64,000 nt of DNA from an uncultured Shimia sp. GTDB taxonomy: Bacteria > Pseudomonadota > Alphaproteobacteria > Rhodobacterales > Rhodobacteraceae. Where the stretch lies: contig NZ_CANMJE010000001.1 in the NCBI RefSeq assembly GCF_947498095.1, positions 1-64,000 on the forward strand, read 5' to 3'. The notes under the pieces were generated by a model that saw only the letters and a program-made list of their open reading frames with translations, did no database searches and was not told the DNA's origin. Made by a program: the position numbers and the translations under genes. Below, piece by piece: positions 35,671-44,966 of the stretch; positions within the stretch are counted from its first letter, which is position 1; each line of letters starts with the position of its first letter.

Positions 35671-36612
35671 ATGAATTCCAAAATGATCCTGGGCAGCGCA
35701 CTTGCCCTTTCCTTGTCGGCCATTTCCGGTGCTGCTCTGGCCGAGTATCCGGAAAAGCCTGTCAGCTTCATCGTGCCTTGGCCTCCGGGCGACCTCGAAG
35801 ACGTTCTGACCCGCATGATCGCAGAAGATTTTCAAAAGGCCTACGGAGTGTCGGCGGCCGTTGTTAACAAACCTGGTGGCGGCGGTGGCCCCTTCCCCGG
35901 TGCCATCGACGTAGCAACTGCTCCGGCTGACGGCTACACCATCGGCTCGTTCGTGCCTGCCGTGCCAGTGATCGGTCACGAGATCGGCATCGACGAACTG
36001 GCGGACGAAGTGTTCGAACCAATTGGCATCTTCCTCACCTACCCCTTTGTCATCGCGACCTCGGGCGATGCGCCTTACTCTTCGATGGCTGAATTGGCAG
36101 AACACGCCAAGTCCAACGACGTGGCGCTTGGTCACTTCGGTCAGGTTCTGACACCAACACAGGTCACCATGGCTTATGCGGCGAACGCGGGTTTTGAGTG
36201 GGGCTCTGATGCGGCCTTTGACGCGTTGGACTGCAACACGCTGGCCTCGGGTGATGCCGATGTCATCAACACCACCCTTCAGCTGATCCTGCCCTGCCTC
36301 GACAGCGTCAAGGTTCTGGCCTCGATCACCGGTGACCGCATTTCGCTGACACCCGACACGCCGACCATCGGCGAGTTGGACTCCTCGCTCGACATCGCGC
36401 TGTGGAACGGTCTGTTTGTGCACAAGGACACACCGGCAGATGTCCGCGAGAAAATCGCTGCTGTGGCCATGAAAACAGTGATGAGCGACCGCGCTCAGGC
36501 AATTGCCGCGGAAACCGGCGCTCAAGTCTATTGGGCAGACGCTGCAGCCTCGGCGGAGATCATCGCCAAGGACAAGGCCACTGGCGCCGTCATCTCGGGT
36601 ATCCTCGAGTAA
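35671..36612 (+). CDS. tctC: Tripartite tricarboxylate transporter substrate-binding protein (TctC)
   Basis: 313 residues with a signal peptide (MNSKMILGSALALSLSAISG...ALA). The mature part begins EYPEKPVSFIVPWPPGDLED, the TctC/Bug-family hallmark, then VVNKPGGGGGPFPGA and DGYTIGSF. It binds an organic acid in the periplasm and delivers it to TctAB. A strong binding site (tagggagaaagc) precedes it. It is first gene of a seven-gene operon that includes the two membrane subunits. Confidence 0.92.
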   Translation: MNSKMILGSALALSLSAISGAALAEYPEKPVSFIVPWPPGDLEDVLTRMIAEDFQKAYGVSAAVVNKPGGGGGPFPGAIDVATAPADGYTIGSFVPAVPVIGHEIGIDELADEVFEPIGIFLTYPFVIATSGDAPYSSMAELAEHAKSNDVALGHFGQVLTPTQVTMAYAANAGFEWGSDAAFDALDCNTLASGDADVINTTLQLILPCLDSVKVLASITGDRISLTPDTPTIGELDSSLDIALWNGLFVHKDTPADVREKIAAVAMKTVMSDRAQAIAAETGAQVYWADAAASAEIIAKDKATGAVISGILE

Positions 36613-36681
36613 TCTGCACTCAATAATCGGGCCGGAGGTGCACAAACCCCCGGCCCGTTCTCTATCCAGAGCGAGGCACAG

Positions 36682-37212
36682 ATGAGTTCTCTTGAAGAAA
36701 AACGGTTCCCCGGCCCCCTGCGCGGCCAGATCCTGTTTGCCATCGTCTTTCTCGTGGCTGCTGTTCTTCTGCTCTCGCAGCTCGGCGAGCAAACCAAGTG
36801 GATGAAGCGCACCAAATTCTTCGCCCAACCCCGTTTCTGGCCGATGGTCTCTATTGCAGGCATGGTCCTGTTCGGCGGGCTACACCTTTGGAAACTTCCT
36901 CGGCGCAAGTTCGTGCGTGCCGATGTTGTCGAGTGGAAGGTTTGGTTCTTCGCCATCGAATGGGTACTGTGGTTCCTGCTCTATGTGATCCTTGTGCCCA
37001 TCATAGGATACCTGCCCGTCACTATGATCTTCATGCCCATCCTCGTGTGGCGCATGGGCTATCGCGACAAGCTGATAATGTGGGTTTCCGTGGCCTTTGG
37101 CGTCGCCGTCGTCTTGTTTTTCAAGGCTTTCCTCGACGTGAAGATTCCCGGCGCCGCAATTTATGAATACCTGCCGGGCAGCTTGCGCAGTTTCTTCATC
37201 CTGAACTTCTAA
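36682..37212 (+). CDS. tctB: Tripartite tricarboxylate transporter small permease (TctB)
   Basis: 176 residues with four predicted membrane helices (about 15-35, 55-70, 95-115, 125-150) and basic linkers. It has the size and arrangement of TctB and lies directly between TctC and TctA. Sequence identity in TctB proteins is low, so the call relies on topology and position. Confidence 0.85.
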   Translation: MSSLEEKRFPGPLRGQILFAIVFLVAAVLLLSQLGEQTKWMKRTKFFAQPRFWPMVSIAGMVLFGGLHLWKLPRRKFVRADVVEWKVWFFAIEWVLWFLLYVILVPIIGYLPVTMIFMPILVWRMGYRDKLIMWVSVAFGVAVVLFFKAFLDVKIPGAAIYEYLPGSLRSFFILNF

Positions 37213-37222
37213 GGGGCGTCCA

Positions 37223-38869
37223 ATGGACCTCATTTTCTCTTCCATCGAGATCCTCGCCCGCTGGGATGTACTGCTCGCCCTGCTGGCCGGGTCCATCGGC
37301 GGCGTACTCATTGGGGCCATCCCCGGGGTTGGTCCCGCCGTGGCCATCGCGATCCTCTTGCCCGCCACCTTTTCGATGGATCCGATTGTCGGCCTGACCG
37401 TGCTCCTGGGCATTTACGGCTCGTCCATGTACGGCGGCTCGATCCCCGCGATCCTCATCAACACGCCGGGTACTGCGGTGAACGCGCTGACCACCTATGA
37501 CGGCTACCCGATGACCACGCGGGGCGAGGCTCGGCGCGCCCTGTCTCTGGCTTATTCCGCGTCCTTTTTTGGCGGCATCTTTTCGGTGGTCTGCCTGATC
37601 CTCTTTGCACCGATCCTTGCCAAGATCGCGCCCATGTTCGGCAGCCGAGAGATTTTCCTTGCCGCCCTTCTGGGCCTGATCCTTGTCGTGGTCGCCCATC
37701 GCGGCCAGGCGCTCATCGCCGCGGCACTGGCCTGTTTCGGCATTTTCCTCAACACCGTCGGCCTTGAGCCGGTGAAATACACCAAGCGTTTCACCTTTGA
37801 CCAAAGCTGGCTTTCGGGTGGCGTGAATTTGATCGTCGTCGTGTTGGGCCTCTTTGCTCTGTCTCAAGCCTTCTATCTGCTCACCGGCGAAGACGAAAAA
37901 GTCCGCATGACCAAACTCCGCGGTGGCCTCTTTCAGGGCTTGCGCGAGCTGGCCCGCCACCCCCGTGTGGCCGGGGTATCCGGCACCTTTGGCGTCCTGA
38001 TGGGCATGATCCCCGGCGTCGGCGAATTCACCGCCCAGTTCCTCAGCTACACCTATGCGCAGAAGACGTCGAAACGCCCGCAGGATTTTGGCCACGGCTC
38101 TTCCGAAGGCCTAATTGCCGCAGAAACTGCCAACAACGCCGTGCCCGCCGCCGCAATGGTGCCGCTCCTCGCGCTCGGCATCCCGGGCGAAGCGCTGACA
38201 GCCATGATGCTCTCGGTCTTTTATGTGCACAACGTCGTGCCCGGCCCGCAGCTCTTTCAGAACGACATGGACTTTGTCGTCGCGCTGTACCTCGCGCTAT
38301 TGTTGTTGAATATTCTGGTTCTGGTCTTCCTCTTGTTCGCCACCAACCAGCTCATCAAAGTGGTCAAGATCCCAAACCGATTCCTCGGCGCGGCGATCCT
38401 CGTCCTCTCTTTCGTCGGCGTCTACAGCTTGCGCAATTCCTTCACCGACTGCCTGATCGCCGCCTGTTTCGGCATCTTCGGCTTCGTTCTGAAACGGCTT
38501 TCCATCCCCGCCGTCCCGATCATCCTTGGCATGGTCCTTGGCGGCATTATGGAAGTCAAACTGCGCGCCGGTATGGCGCGGGTGAAATCTTTCCCCGACT
38601 TCTTCATCGATGGCCGGGGTGACACCAACAGTATTCGCCCGATTGCCGTGATCCTGTTCATCATGATTATCGGTGTCCTGCTCATCCATTTCCGCCGCGT
38701 CTGGCTGGATCGCAAAGAACTCAAGGAGGCCAAATGGTCGACCAAACACGCGTCAACGAACTTCGGAATGCACCTGTCCCGCCGCAAGGATTATTTATTG
38801 AGGGAGCGTGGTCGCAAGGTTCGGGGGAAACACTTGACGTACAATCCCCGATCGACGGGCAAACGCTAA
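37223..38869 (+). CDS. tctA: Tripartite tricarboxylate transporter large permease (TctA), extended C-terminus
   Basis: 548-residue polytopic protein: GSIGGVLIGAIPGVGPAVAI near the N-terminus, GSMYGG-type SSMYGGSIPAILINTPG (the TctA signature), and LMGMIPGVGEFTAQFLSY in the second half, an internal repeat of the same motif. TctA proteins are usually about 500 residues. Here the last 45 residues (from about KWSTKHASTNF) are basic, not membrane-like, and read in another frame over the first 136 nt of the next gene. The normal stop seems to have been lost. Core function is probably kept. Confidence 0.88.
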   Translation: MDLIFSSIEILARWDVLLALLAGSIGGVLIGAIPGVGPAVAIAILLPATFSMDPIVGLTVLLGIYGSSMYGGSIPAILINTPGTAVNALTTYDGYPMTTRGEARRALSLAYSASFFGGIFSVVCLILFAPILAKIAPMFGSREIFLAALLGLILVVVAHRGQALIAAALACFGIFLNTVGLEPVKYTKRFTFDQSWLSGGVNLIVVVLGLFALSQAFYLLTGEDEKVRMTKLRGGLFQGLRELARHPRVAGVSGTFGVLMGMIPGVGEFTAQFLSYTYAQKTSKRPQDFGHGSSEGLIAAETANNAVPAAAMVPLLALGIPGEALTAMMLSVFYVHNVVPGPQLFQNDMDFVVALYLALLLLNILVLVFLLFATNQLIKVVKIPNRFLGAAILVLSFVGVYSLRNSFTDCLIAACFGIFGFVLKRLSIPAVPIILGMVLGGIMEVKLRAGMARVKSFPDFFIDGRGDTNSIRPIAVILFIMIIGVLLIHFRRVWLDRKELKEAKWSTKHASTNFGMHLSRRKDYLLRERGRKVRGKHLTYNPRSTGKR

Positions 38870-40218
38870 CCACGATCCCGCGTGCGACCCCTGCGGACGC
38901 AGAGCGTGCCATTGCCTCGGCCCGTGCGGCCTTTGACGATGGTCGCTGGAGCCGCATGGCACCTGCAGGTCGCAAAAAGGTTCTGCACAAGCTGGCCGAT
39001 CTGATCGAAAAACACGCGCTGGAACTGGCGGTGCTTGGCGTGCGCGACAACGGCACCGAGTTGGGCATGGCGATCAAGGCTGAAAGCGGCTCGGCAGCCG
39101 GCACCTTCCGCTACTACGCCGAGGCGCTGGATAAGGTGTATGGTGAGGTCGCCCCCACCGACCCCAATTTCCTCGGCCTGATCCACAAGGAACCTGTCGG
39201 CGTGGTCGGCGCCATCGTGCCATGGAACTTCCCGCTGATGATCGGCTCTTGGAAGCTCGCGCCCGCGCTGGCCATGGGCAACTCGGTGGTACTAAAGCCA
39301 GCAGAAACTGCCTCTCTCTCCCTGCTGAAACTGGCGGAACTCGCGTCTGAGGCTGGCCTGCCCGATGGCGTTCTGAACGTCGTCACCGGGCAAGGGTCCG
39401 TCGTCGGCGAAGCCATCGCACTGTCGATGGATGTAGACGTGCTGGTCTTCACCGGCTCCGGCGGCGTCGGTCGTCGTCTCTTGGAATACTCCGCGCGTTC
39501 CAACATGAAACGCTGCTATCTGGAACTCGGCGGCAAATCCGCAAACCTTGTCTTTGCCGACGCTCCCAACCTTGATGAAGCTGCCAAGGTCTCGGCCATG
39601 GGCATCTTCCGCAACTCCGGTCAGGTCTGTGTCTCCGGCTCACGCCTGCTGGTCGAAGACAGCATCCACGATGACTTTGTTGCCCAAGTCGCCAAATACG
39701 CCGCCGAGCTCAAGGTCGGCGACCCCCTAGACCTATCCAACGATGTCGGCGCGGTAAACTCCCTCACCCAGTTGCAGGGCAACCTTGGCTTTGTCGACAG
39801 CGCCCGCGCCGACGGCAACACCATTTATCTCGGCGGCAATCGTATTCTCGAGGACACCGGCGGCTTCTACATGGAGCCCACCATCGTGACGGACGTGAAA
39901 CCAAGTGACAGACTAGCTCAAGAAGAGGTCTTTGGCCCCGTCCTTGGTGTTCTGCCGTTCAAATCCGATGACGAGGCCATCGCGCTAGCCAATAACTCGA
40001 TCTACGGGCTGGCGGGCGGTGTCTGGACCTCGAACCTCAGCCGCGCGCACAAGATGATCCGGGGCATCAGAACCGGCGTCGTGCATGTCAACACCTATGG
40101 CGGACCTGACAATACGGTGCCGTTGGGTGGGGTCAAACAGTCCGGCAACGGTCACGACAAATCCCTGCACGCGCTTGAAAAATACGTCGACCTCAAAACC
40201 GCCTGGATCAAGCTGTGA
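38734..40218 (+). CDS. NAD(P)-dependent aldehyde dehydrogenase
   Basis: 494 residues. Catalytic Cys299 (NSGQVCVSGSRLL), general base Glu264 (YLELGGKSANLVF), cofactor motif FTGSGGVGRRLL and substrate-tunnel WNFPLMIGSWKLAPALAMGN, all as in the ALDH superfamily. AAGGAGG lies just before the ATG, which is inside the tctA tail. Upstream is a carboxylate transporter and downstream a PLP enzyme and a kinase, so it probably oxidises an aldehyde made by the PLP enzyme. Confidence 0.9.
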   Translation: MVDQTRVNELRNAPVPPQGLFIEGAWSQGSGETLDVQSPIDGQTLTTIPRATPADAERAIASARAAFDDGRWSRMAPAGRKKVLHKLADLIEKHALELAVLGVRDNGTELGMAIKAESGSAAGTFRYYAEALDKVYGEVAPTDPNFLGLIHKEPVGVVGAIVPWNFPLMIGSWKLAPALAMGNSVVLKPAETASLSLLKLAELASEAGLPDGVLNVVTGQGSVVGEAIALSMDVDVLVFTGSGGVGRRLLEYSARSNMKRCYLELGGKSANLVFADAPNLDEAAKVSAMGIFRNSGQVCVSGSRLLVEDSIHDDFVAQVAKYAAELKVGDPLDLSNDVGAVNSLTQLQGNLGFVDSARADGNTIYLGGNRILEDTGGFYMEPTIVTDVKPSDRLAQEEVFGPVLGVLPFKSDDEAIALANNSIYGLAGGVWTSNLSRAHKMIRGIRTGVVHVNTYGGPDNTVPLGGVKQSGNGHDKSLHALEKYVDLKTAWIKL

Positions 40219-41507
40219 CCAATACTCAAACTCTGATCGACCGGCGAGCCCAACTGCTCGGCCCCAATGTCTCGACCTTCTACGAGGACCCGATCCATAT
40301 GGTGAAGGGTGATGGCGTCTGGGTCTGGGACGCGGACGGACGCAAGTACCTCGACTGCTATAACAATGTTCCGCACGTCGGCCATTGCCACCCCAAAGTA
40401 GTCGAGGCCATCTGCAAGCAGGCCGCAACACTCAACACCCACACACGCTACCTGCACGAAGGCATCCTGAACTATGTTGAGGCGCTGACCGACACATTTT
40501 CCAGTCCGCTGAACACAGCGATCATGACCTGCACAGGATCCGAGGCTAACGACATCGCCCTACGCATGGCACAAGCGGTAACTGGCAATACCGGCGTCAT
40601 CGCGACAGACCACACCTATCACGGCAACACCATGGCCGTGTCACAACTCAGCTGCACCAACCCACCGCCCAACCGTTGGGATAACACCGCCTATGTCCCC
40701 GCTCCTGACAGTTATCGACCCTTAGGCGGAGAAAGCGGTGCGGCTCATGCACAGGCTTTTGCTGCCGCGGTGGACCAGGCCATCACAGAGTTGGCAGAAC
40801 GTGGCCACGGCCTCTCTGCCCTCATCATCTGCCCCTACTTCGCTAACGAAGGTTTCCCCACCCTCGAAAAAGGCTTCCTGCAACCTGCCATCGATGCCGT
40901 GCGCAAAGCCGGAGGCATCATCATCGCCGACGAGGTGCAACCCGGCTTTGGCCGCCTCGGGACCGACTTCTGGGGCCATCAAAAAGCAGGTTTCCTGCCG
41001 GATATCGTGACCATCGGCAAACCCATGGCCAACGGCCACCCGGTCGGCGGTGTTGTCACCAGCCTCGACACCATGACAGCCTTCCGCAAAGACTTCCGCT
41101 ACTTCAACACCTTCGGCGGCAACCCCGTTTCGGCCGCTGCTGCCCTTGCCACACTAAAGGTGGTGCAAGACGAAGGCCTGATGGAAAACGCCCGCATCAC
41201 AGGGGACTATGCCCGCGAAGGGTTGCGCCAGCTGGCACAGACCCACAGCTGTTTCGGCGACGTGCGCGGCTCGGGCCTGTTCTTTGGTGCCGAAATGGTG
41301 CTGGATCAAAATGCCAAAACCCCCGCGTCTACCTTTACCAAGAAGATCGCCAACGCCATGCGCCAAAAAGGCGTTTTGCTGAACTTTCTCGGCATCCATT
41401 ACAACGCTTTAAAGATACGCCCACCGCTACCGTTTTCCCGCGAGAACGCCGATATGATGCTCGAACGCCTTGATGAGGCCCTGACAGAAACCCCGCTGGA
41501 ACCCTGA
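40215..41507 (+). CDS. Class III PLP enzyme, AGXT2L/phospho-lyase-like
   Basis: 430 residues from a GTG overlapping the ALDH stop (GTGA). Lys269 in [15 protein letters not shown] is the PLP lysine. The GKPMxNGHP form is typical of ethanolamine-phosphate and phosphohydroxylysine phospho-lyases and their bacterial relatives, unlike ordinary aminotransferases. [11 protein letters not shown] supplies the PLP Asp. The next gene is an APH-fold kinase and the previous one an ALDH, so elimination of phosphate and ammonia from a phospho-amino alcohol is proposed. Simple transamination remains possible. Confidence 0.82.
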   Translation: MTNTQTLIDRRAQLLGPNVSTFYEDPIHMVKGDGVWVWDADGRKYLDCYNNVPHVGHCHPKVVEAICKQAATLNTHTRYLHEGILNYVEALTDTFSSPLNTAIMTCTGSEANDIALRMAQAVTGNTGVIATDHTYHGNTMAVSQLSCTNPPPNRWDNTAYVPAPDSYRPLGGESGAAHAQAFAAAVDQAITELAERGHGLSALIICPYFANEGFPTLEKGFLQPAIDAVRKAGGIIIADEVQPGFGRLGTDFWGHQKAGFLPDIVTIGKPMANGHPVGGVVTSLDTMTAFRKDFRYFNTFGGNPVSAAAALATLKVVQDEGLMENARITGDYAREGLRQLAQTHSCFGDVRGSGLFFGAEMVLDQNAKTPASTFTKKIANAMRQKGVLLNFLGIHYNALKIRPPLPFSRENADMMLERLDEALTETPLEP

Positions 41508-42439
41508 TGGAGTCCCGCGTCGCACAGGCTCTGTCTCTTTGGAGCATGACAGGGGCAACGGCCTCACTCGTCGCCCAACGTGAAAACCATGTCTATCGCG
41601 TGGACCATGGCCCGCGAACCTACGCACTGCGTTTCCACCGCCCCGGCTATCGCACCGAGGCCGAGCTGCGCTCTGAGCTGGACTGGTGCCATTACCTCGC
41701 CGGGCATGGCCTGCATGTTCCGCGCCCCGAACCGGATTGCGCCGCCAATTCTCTGCCAAAGGTCGGCGACACCTATGTCAGCCTTCTGCCGTGGTTGTCC
41801 GGCACGCCAATCGGCGAGGGAACCGAGATCACCAGAGACGCAAATGCGATGACCTTTCGCGTGGGGCACGAGATGGCGCGCCTGCATGACCTCACGGACC
41901 AATGGCAACGCCCTCCCACATTTACCCGGCCCGACTGGACGTGCGAGGCACTGGTTGGCGACACGCCGCTTTGGGGTCCTTTCTGGGAACACCCGGACCT
42001 GTCGCCTGACGAGGTTGCGCTGCTGCAAGACGCTCGCACCGCCGCGCGCCGCGACATGGCGCTGGTGTCAGAAGACACCGGCCTTATTCACGCCGACATA
42101 CTTGCCGAGAACCTGCTGCTGGACGGGGATCACCTGCGCCTGCTTGACTTCGATGACAGCGCGACCGGTTACCGTGCCTTTGAACTCGCCACTTTCCTCC
42201 TGCGCTACAGCGAACGAGCGGACTTTGTTGACCTCTGCGCCGCCTTGACCGATGGCTACGCCAAACGCAGGCGTATTGAACACGACGAACTCACCCTCGC
42301 CCTCTTGCTGCGCGCACTGACTTACGTGGGGTGGATCATCCCCCGCCGCAGTGAACCCGGCGGAGTCACCCGATCCAAACGCATGATTGCGCGCGCCACC
42401 CGGCTGGCGCGAACCTATCTGAACCGGAGACCCCTATGA
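41507..42439 (+). CDS. APH/choline-kinase-fold small-molecule kinase
   Basis: 310 residues of the aminoglycoside phosphotransferase fold: ENHVYRVD in the ATP lobe, SLLPWLSGTPIGEG, catalytic loop LIHADILAENLLLDG (HxDxxxxN) and metal-binding LLDFDDSATGYRAFELATFL. It abuts the PLP enzyme (start shares the last base of the stop). Vertebrate hydroxylysine kinase belongs to the same fold and feeds a related phospho-lyase. The likely substrate is an amino alcohol; antibiotic resistance is improbable in this operon. Confidence 0.82.
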   Translation: MESRVAQALSLWSMTGATASLVAQRENHVYRVDHGPRTYALRFHRPGYRTEAELRSELDWCHYLAGHGLHVPRPEPDCAANSLPKVGDTYVSLLPWLSGTPIGEGTEITRDANAMTFRVGHEMARLHDLTDQWQRPPTFTRPDWTCEALVGDTPLWGPFWEHPDLSPDEVALLQDARTAARRDMALVSEDTGLIHADILAENLLLDGDHLRLLDFDDSATGYRAFELATFLLRYSERADFVDLCAALTDGYAKRRRIEHDELTLALLLRALTYVGWIIPRRSEPGGVTRSKRMIARATRLARTYLNRRPL

Positions 42440-43668
42440 CACAGGACAAAACCATCCTCGTCGTTGGCACTTATGACACCAAGGACGATGAACTGAACTA
42501 CATGCGTGACAGCATTTGCGGACAGGGCGGCAAGGTCCTCTCGATGGATATCAGCGTGCTGGGGGATCCTTCGGAACCCACCGACTATTCCAAACACGCA
42601 GTCGCCGAAGAGGGCGGGTCGTCCATTCAGGAAGCCATTGACAGCGGTGACGAAAACCACGCCATGCAGATCATGGCACAGGGGGGCGCCCGGCTGGCCT
42701 TGCGCCTTTATCGTGAAGGCAAAATTGACGGTGTTGTCGTTCTTGGCGGAACCATGGGCACTGACGTGGCTCTGGATATCTGTCAGGCGCTACCGCTCGG
42801 CGTGCCAAAGTACATTGTCTCGACCGTTTCCTTTTCGCACCTTCTGCCACCTGAACGCCTCGCTGCGGACATCCAGATGATCCTCTGGGCGGGGGGTCTC
42901 TACGGGTTGAACTCGGTCTGTAAATCCTCCCTCAGCCAAGCCGCAGGTGCCGTGCTTGGCGCGGCCCGCGCGGTCGAAAAGCCCGCCAAGGACAAACCGC
43001 TGATCGGTATGACCTCCTTTGGCAAGACCATCTTGCACTATATGGTCACGCTTAAGCCTGCACTCGAAGAGCGCGGCTTTGAAGTCGCCGTCTTCCACGC
43101 GACCGGCATGGGCGGTCGGGCTTTCGAGAGCCTTGCCGCCGAAGGCGCCTTTGCCTGCGTGATGGACTTCGCCACGCAAGAGGTCGGCAACCACCTCATG
43201 GGCGGCCTCAGCGCGGGCGCGGATCGCCTCACCAACGCAGGCGCTACGGCCACACCTCAAATCGTTGCGCCCGCCTGCTATGACCTTGTCGATTTTGTCG
43301 GTTGGAAATCCTTGCCCGAGCGCATGGGGGACAATCCCGCACATGACCACAATCGCCTGTTAAAGTCTGTGGTCCTGGATGCAGATGAACGTCGGGAAGT
43401 GGCTCGCGCCCATGCCGAAAAGCTAAGCCAAGCCAAAGGCCCAACGACCTTCGTCATGCCCAAGGGCGGCTGCAACGAATGGGACCGGCCCGGCGCGCCC
43501 TTGCATGACGCGGATGGCCTCGCGGCCTTCATTGACGAAATGGCAAACACCATCCCCGCCAACGTCGACTACCGCCCGATCGACTGCCACATCAACGATG
43601 CCGAATTCTGCGAGACAATACTCGCGATCTTCGATGGCTGGGTCGCAGAAGGCACGGTCAAAACCTAA
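42436..43668 (+). CDS. Tm-1-like / UPF0261 family protein
   Basis: 410 residues. N-terminal TILVVGTYDTKDDELNYMRD, then VVVLGGTMGTDVALDICQAL and VSTVSFSHLLPPER; the C-terminal part has MTSFGKTILHYMVTLKPALE, GMGGRAFESLAAEG and VAPACYDLVDFVGW, the full UPF0261 (Tm-1-like ATP-binding) pattern. The plant relative blocks a viral replicase; the bacterial role is unknown, though such genes often sit in catabolic operons. Starts overlap the kinase stop by 4 bp. It is the last gene of the operon. Confidence 0.87.
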   Translation: MTQDKTILVVGTYDTKDDELNYMRDSICGQGGKVLSMDISVLGDPSEPTDYSKHAVAEEGGSSIQEAIDSGDENHAMQIMAQGGARLALRLYREGKIDGVVVLGGTMGTDVALDICQALPLGVPKYIVSTVSFSHLLPPERLAADIQMILWAGGLYGLNSVCKSSLSQAAGAVLGAARAVEKPAKDKPLIGMTSFGKTILHYMVTLKPALEERGFEVAVFHATGMGGRAFESLAAEGAFACVMDFATQEVGNHLMGGLSAGADRLTNAGATATPQIVAPACYDLVDFVGWKSLPERMGDNPAHDHNRLLKSVVLDADERREVARAHAEKLSQAKGPTTFVMPKGGCNEWDRPGAPLHDADGLAAFIDEMANTIPANVDYRPIDCHINDAEFCETILAIFDGWVAEGTVKT

Positions 43669-43671
43669 TGC

Positions 43672-43706
43672 AAAAGGGGCAGGCCACTGCCCGCCCCTTC
43701 ATTTGG
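43672..43706 (+). terminator. Rho-independent terminator of the tct operon
   Basis: AAGGGGCaGGC cact GCCcGCCCCTT hairpin right after the operon's last stop, followed by a T-containing tail (TCATTT). It lies between convergent genes and may work both ways. Confidence 0.75.
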
Positions 43707-43775
43707 CGAAAATACTCGGGGTGAATTGGCGGCTTGCAGCTAAGAGGCGTCGCGCCCCTCCGTCCCCTCAGTGCA

Positions 43776-44792
43776 TTAACTCTTCGGCTCAGATTTCCCA
43801 TCAAACCGACGCTGCCATTCCTTCAAGATTGCCTTGCGGTTGTTGGCAGCAAACTCAAAGTCATTGTCGATCATCGCCTCTTGCAGCCCTTCGGGGAAAT
43901 GCGGCACGGGCTTGGCCACCGACGGGATCGCCAAAACGGCGTAGCCGCCATTGTACAAACCGTTGGCCTCTTCGGTGACCGCGAAATCAACCAGCTTCTT
44001 GGCTGCGTCCAGTTTGTCCGTCCCCGCGACAATGCCCGTCGCTTCCATGTCCCAGCCCACGCCTTCGCTTGGCAGGATAATCTCCAGCGGCGCGCCGGCA
44101 GCTTTCGATTTGGCGCCCCGGAAAGCAAAGGAAATACCAATCGGAATTTCACCCGCCGCGGCCAGCTTGCAAGGCTTGGACCCAGAGTGCGTATAGCGAG
44201 CAATGTTCTGATGCAGCCCGTCCATGTACTCCCAGCCTTCCTCTTCGCCAAACATCTGCAACCAACTCGACACGTCGAGGAAGCCGGTGCCGGAGGAATT
44301 CGGGTTCGGCATGATCAGATGGCCCTTGTACTGCGCATCCAATAGATCCTTCCACGAGGTCGGTGGCGTCAGGCCCAGTTTTTCCGCTTCCACAGTGTTG
44401 TAGCAGATCGACGCGACCCAGGCGTCCATGCCGGTCCAATGCGGAGGGGTGTCGGCATCCACAAATTTTGGATCCAATTTTTCCAACCCAGGAGGCGCAT
44501 AGGGTTCCAACATGCCTTCGGATTTCAGCAGCAAGAGCGATGTTGCCGCGAGACCCCACACGACGTCAGCTTGTGGGTTGTTCTTTTCTGCCAGCAACTT
44601 GGCGGTAATGATCCCAGTGGAATCCCGCACCCAGTTGATTTGAATGTCGGGGTGGTGGGCCTGAAATGCCGCAGCATATCGCGTCAGATCTTCAGCTTCG
44701 ATCGCTGAATAAACTGTCAACGCGGTCTGAGCCTGCGCCGTCCCAAATCCAAGTGCCGCAGCACATACAGCAAGAATGCCAGTCAGTTTCAT
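43776..44792 (-). CDS. ABC transporter substrate-binding protein, 2-aminoethylphosphonate-type
   Basis: 338 residues with a signal peptide (about 1-22, ending AQA). The mature region begins ALTVYSAIEAEDLTRYAAAF then INWVRDSTGIITAKLLAEKN and QADVVWGLAATSLLLL, which I associate with AEP-binding proteins of the PhnS/AepX group inside the Fe3+/polyamine SBP superfamily. No permease or ATPase gene follows, so it is an orphan here. Another small charged ligand cannot be excluded. Confidence 0.8.
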   Translation of the reverse strand: MKLTGILAVCAAALGFGTAQAQTALTVYSAIEAEDLTRYAAAFQAHHPDIQINWVRDSTGIITAKLLAEKNNPQADVVWGLAATSLLLLKSEGMLEPYAPPGLEKLDPKFVDADTPPHWTGMDAWVASICYNTVEAEKLGLTPPTSWKDLLDAQYKGHLIMPNPNSSGTGFLDVSSWLQMFGEEEGWEYMDGLHQNIARYTHSGSKPCKLAAAGEIPIGISFAFRGAKSKAAGAPLEIILPSEGVGWDMEATGIVAGTDKLDAAKKLVDFAVTEEANGLYNGGYAVLAIPSVAKPVPHFPEGLQEAMIDNDFEFAANNRKAILKEWQRRFDGKSEPKS

Positions 44793-44966
44793 TAGATCAC
44801 CCCACCTAGTGATAATTTGTCCATTTGGAAGTAATTGTTTTTAAGCAAAATAATCAGATTAGGCTATTTTTCAAAGAAACAATGCGGCACACCATTCCAG
44901 CACAGCTTGCAAACCGCAGGACAGCACAGAATACTGTCGCCAGATAACCATCGTTTGAGGCCGGCC

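Noticed and set aside
35599-36828. 409-codon open frame on the minus strand
   Set aside because: Shadow of tctC and tctB; the translation has no domain features and crosses two real genes.
37196-38095. 299-codon minus-strand frame
   Set aside because: Antisense shadow of tctA; low-complexity charged peptide.
41507-42439. Aminoglycoside resistance gene
   Set aside because: The APH fold is shared by many metabolic kinases, and tight coupling to an ALDH and a PLP enzyme argues for a catabolic role.
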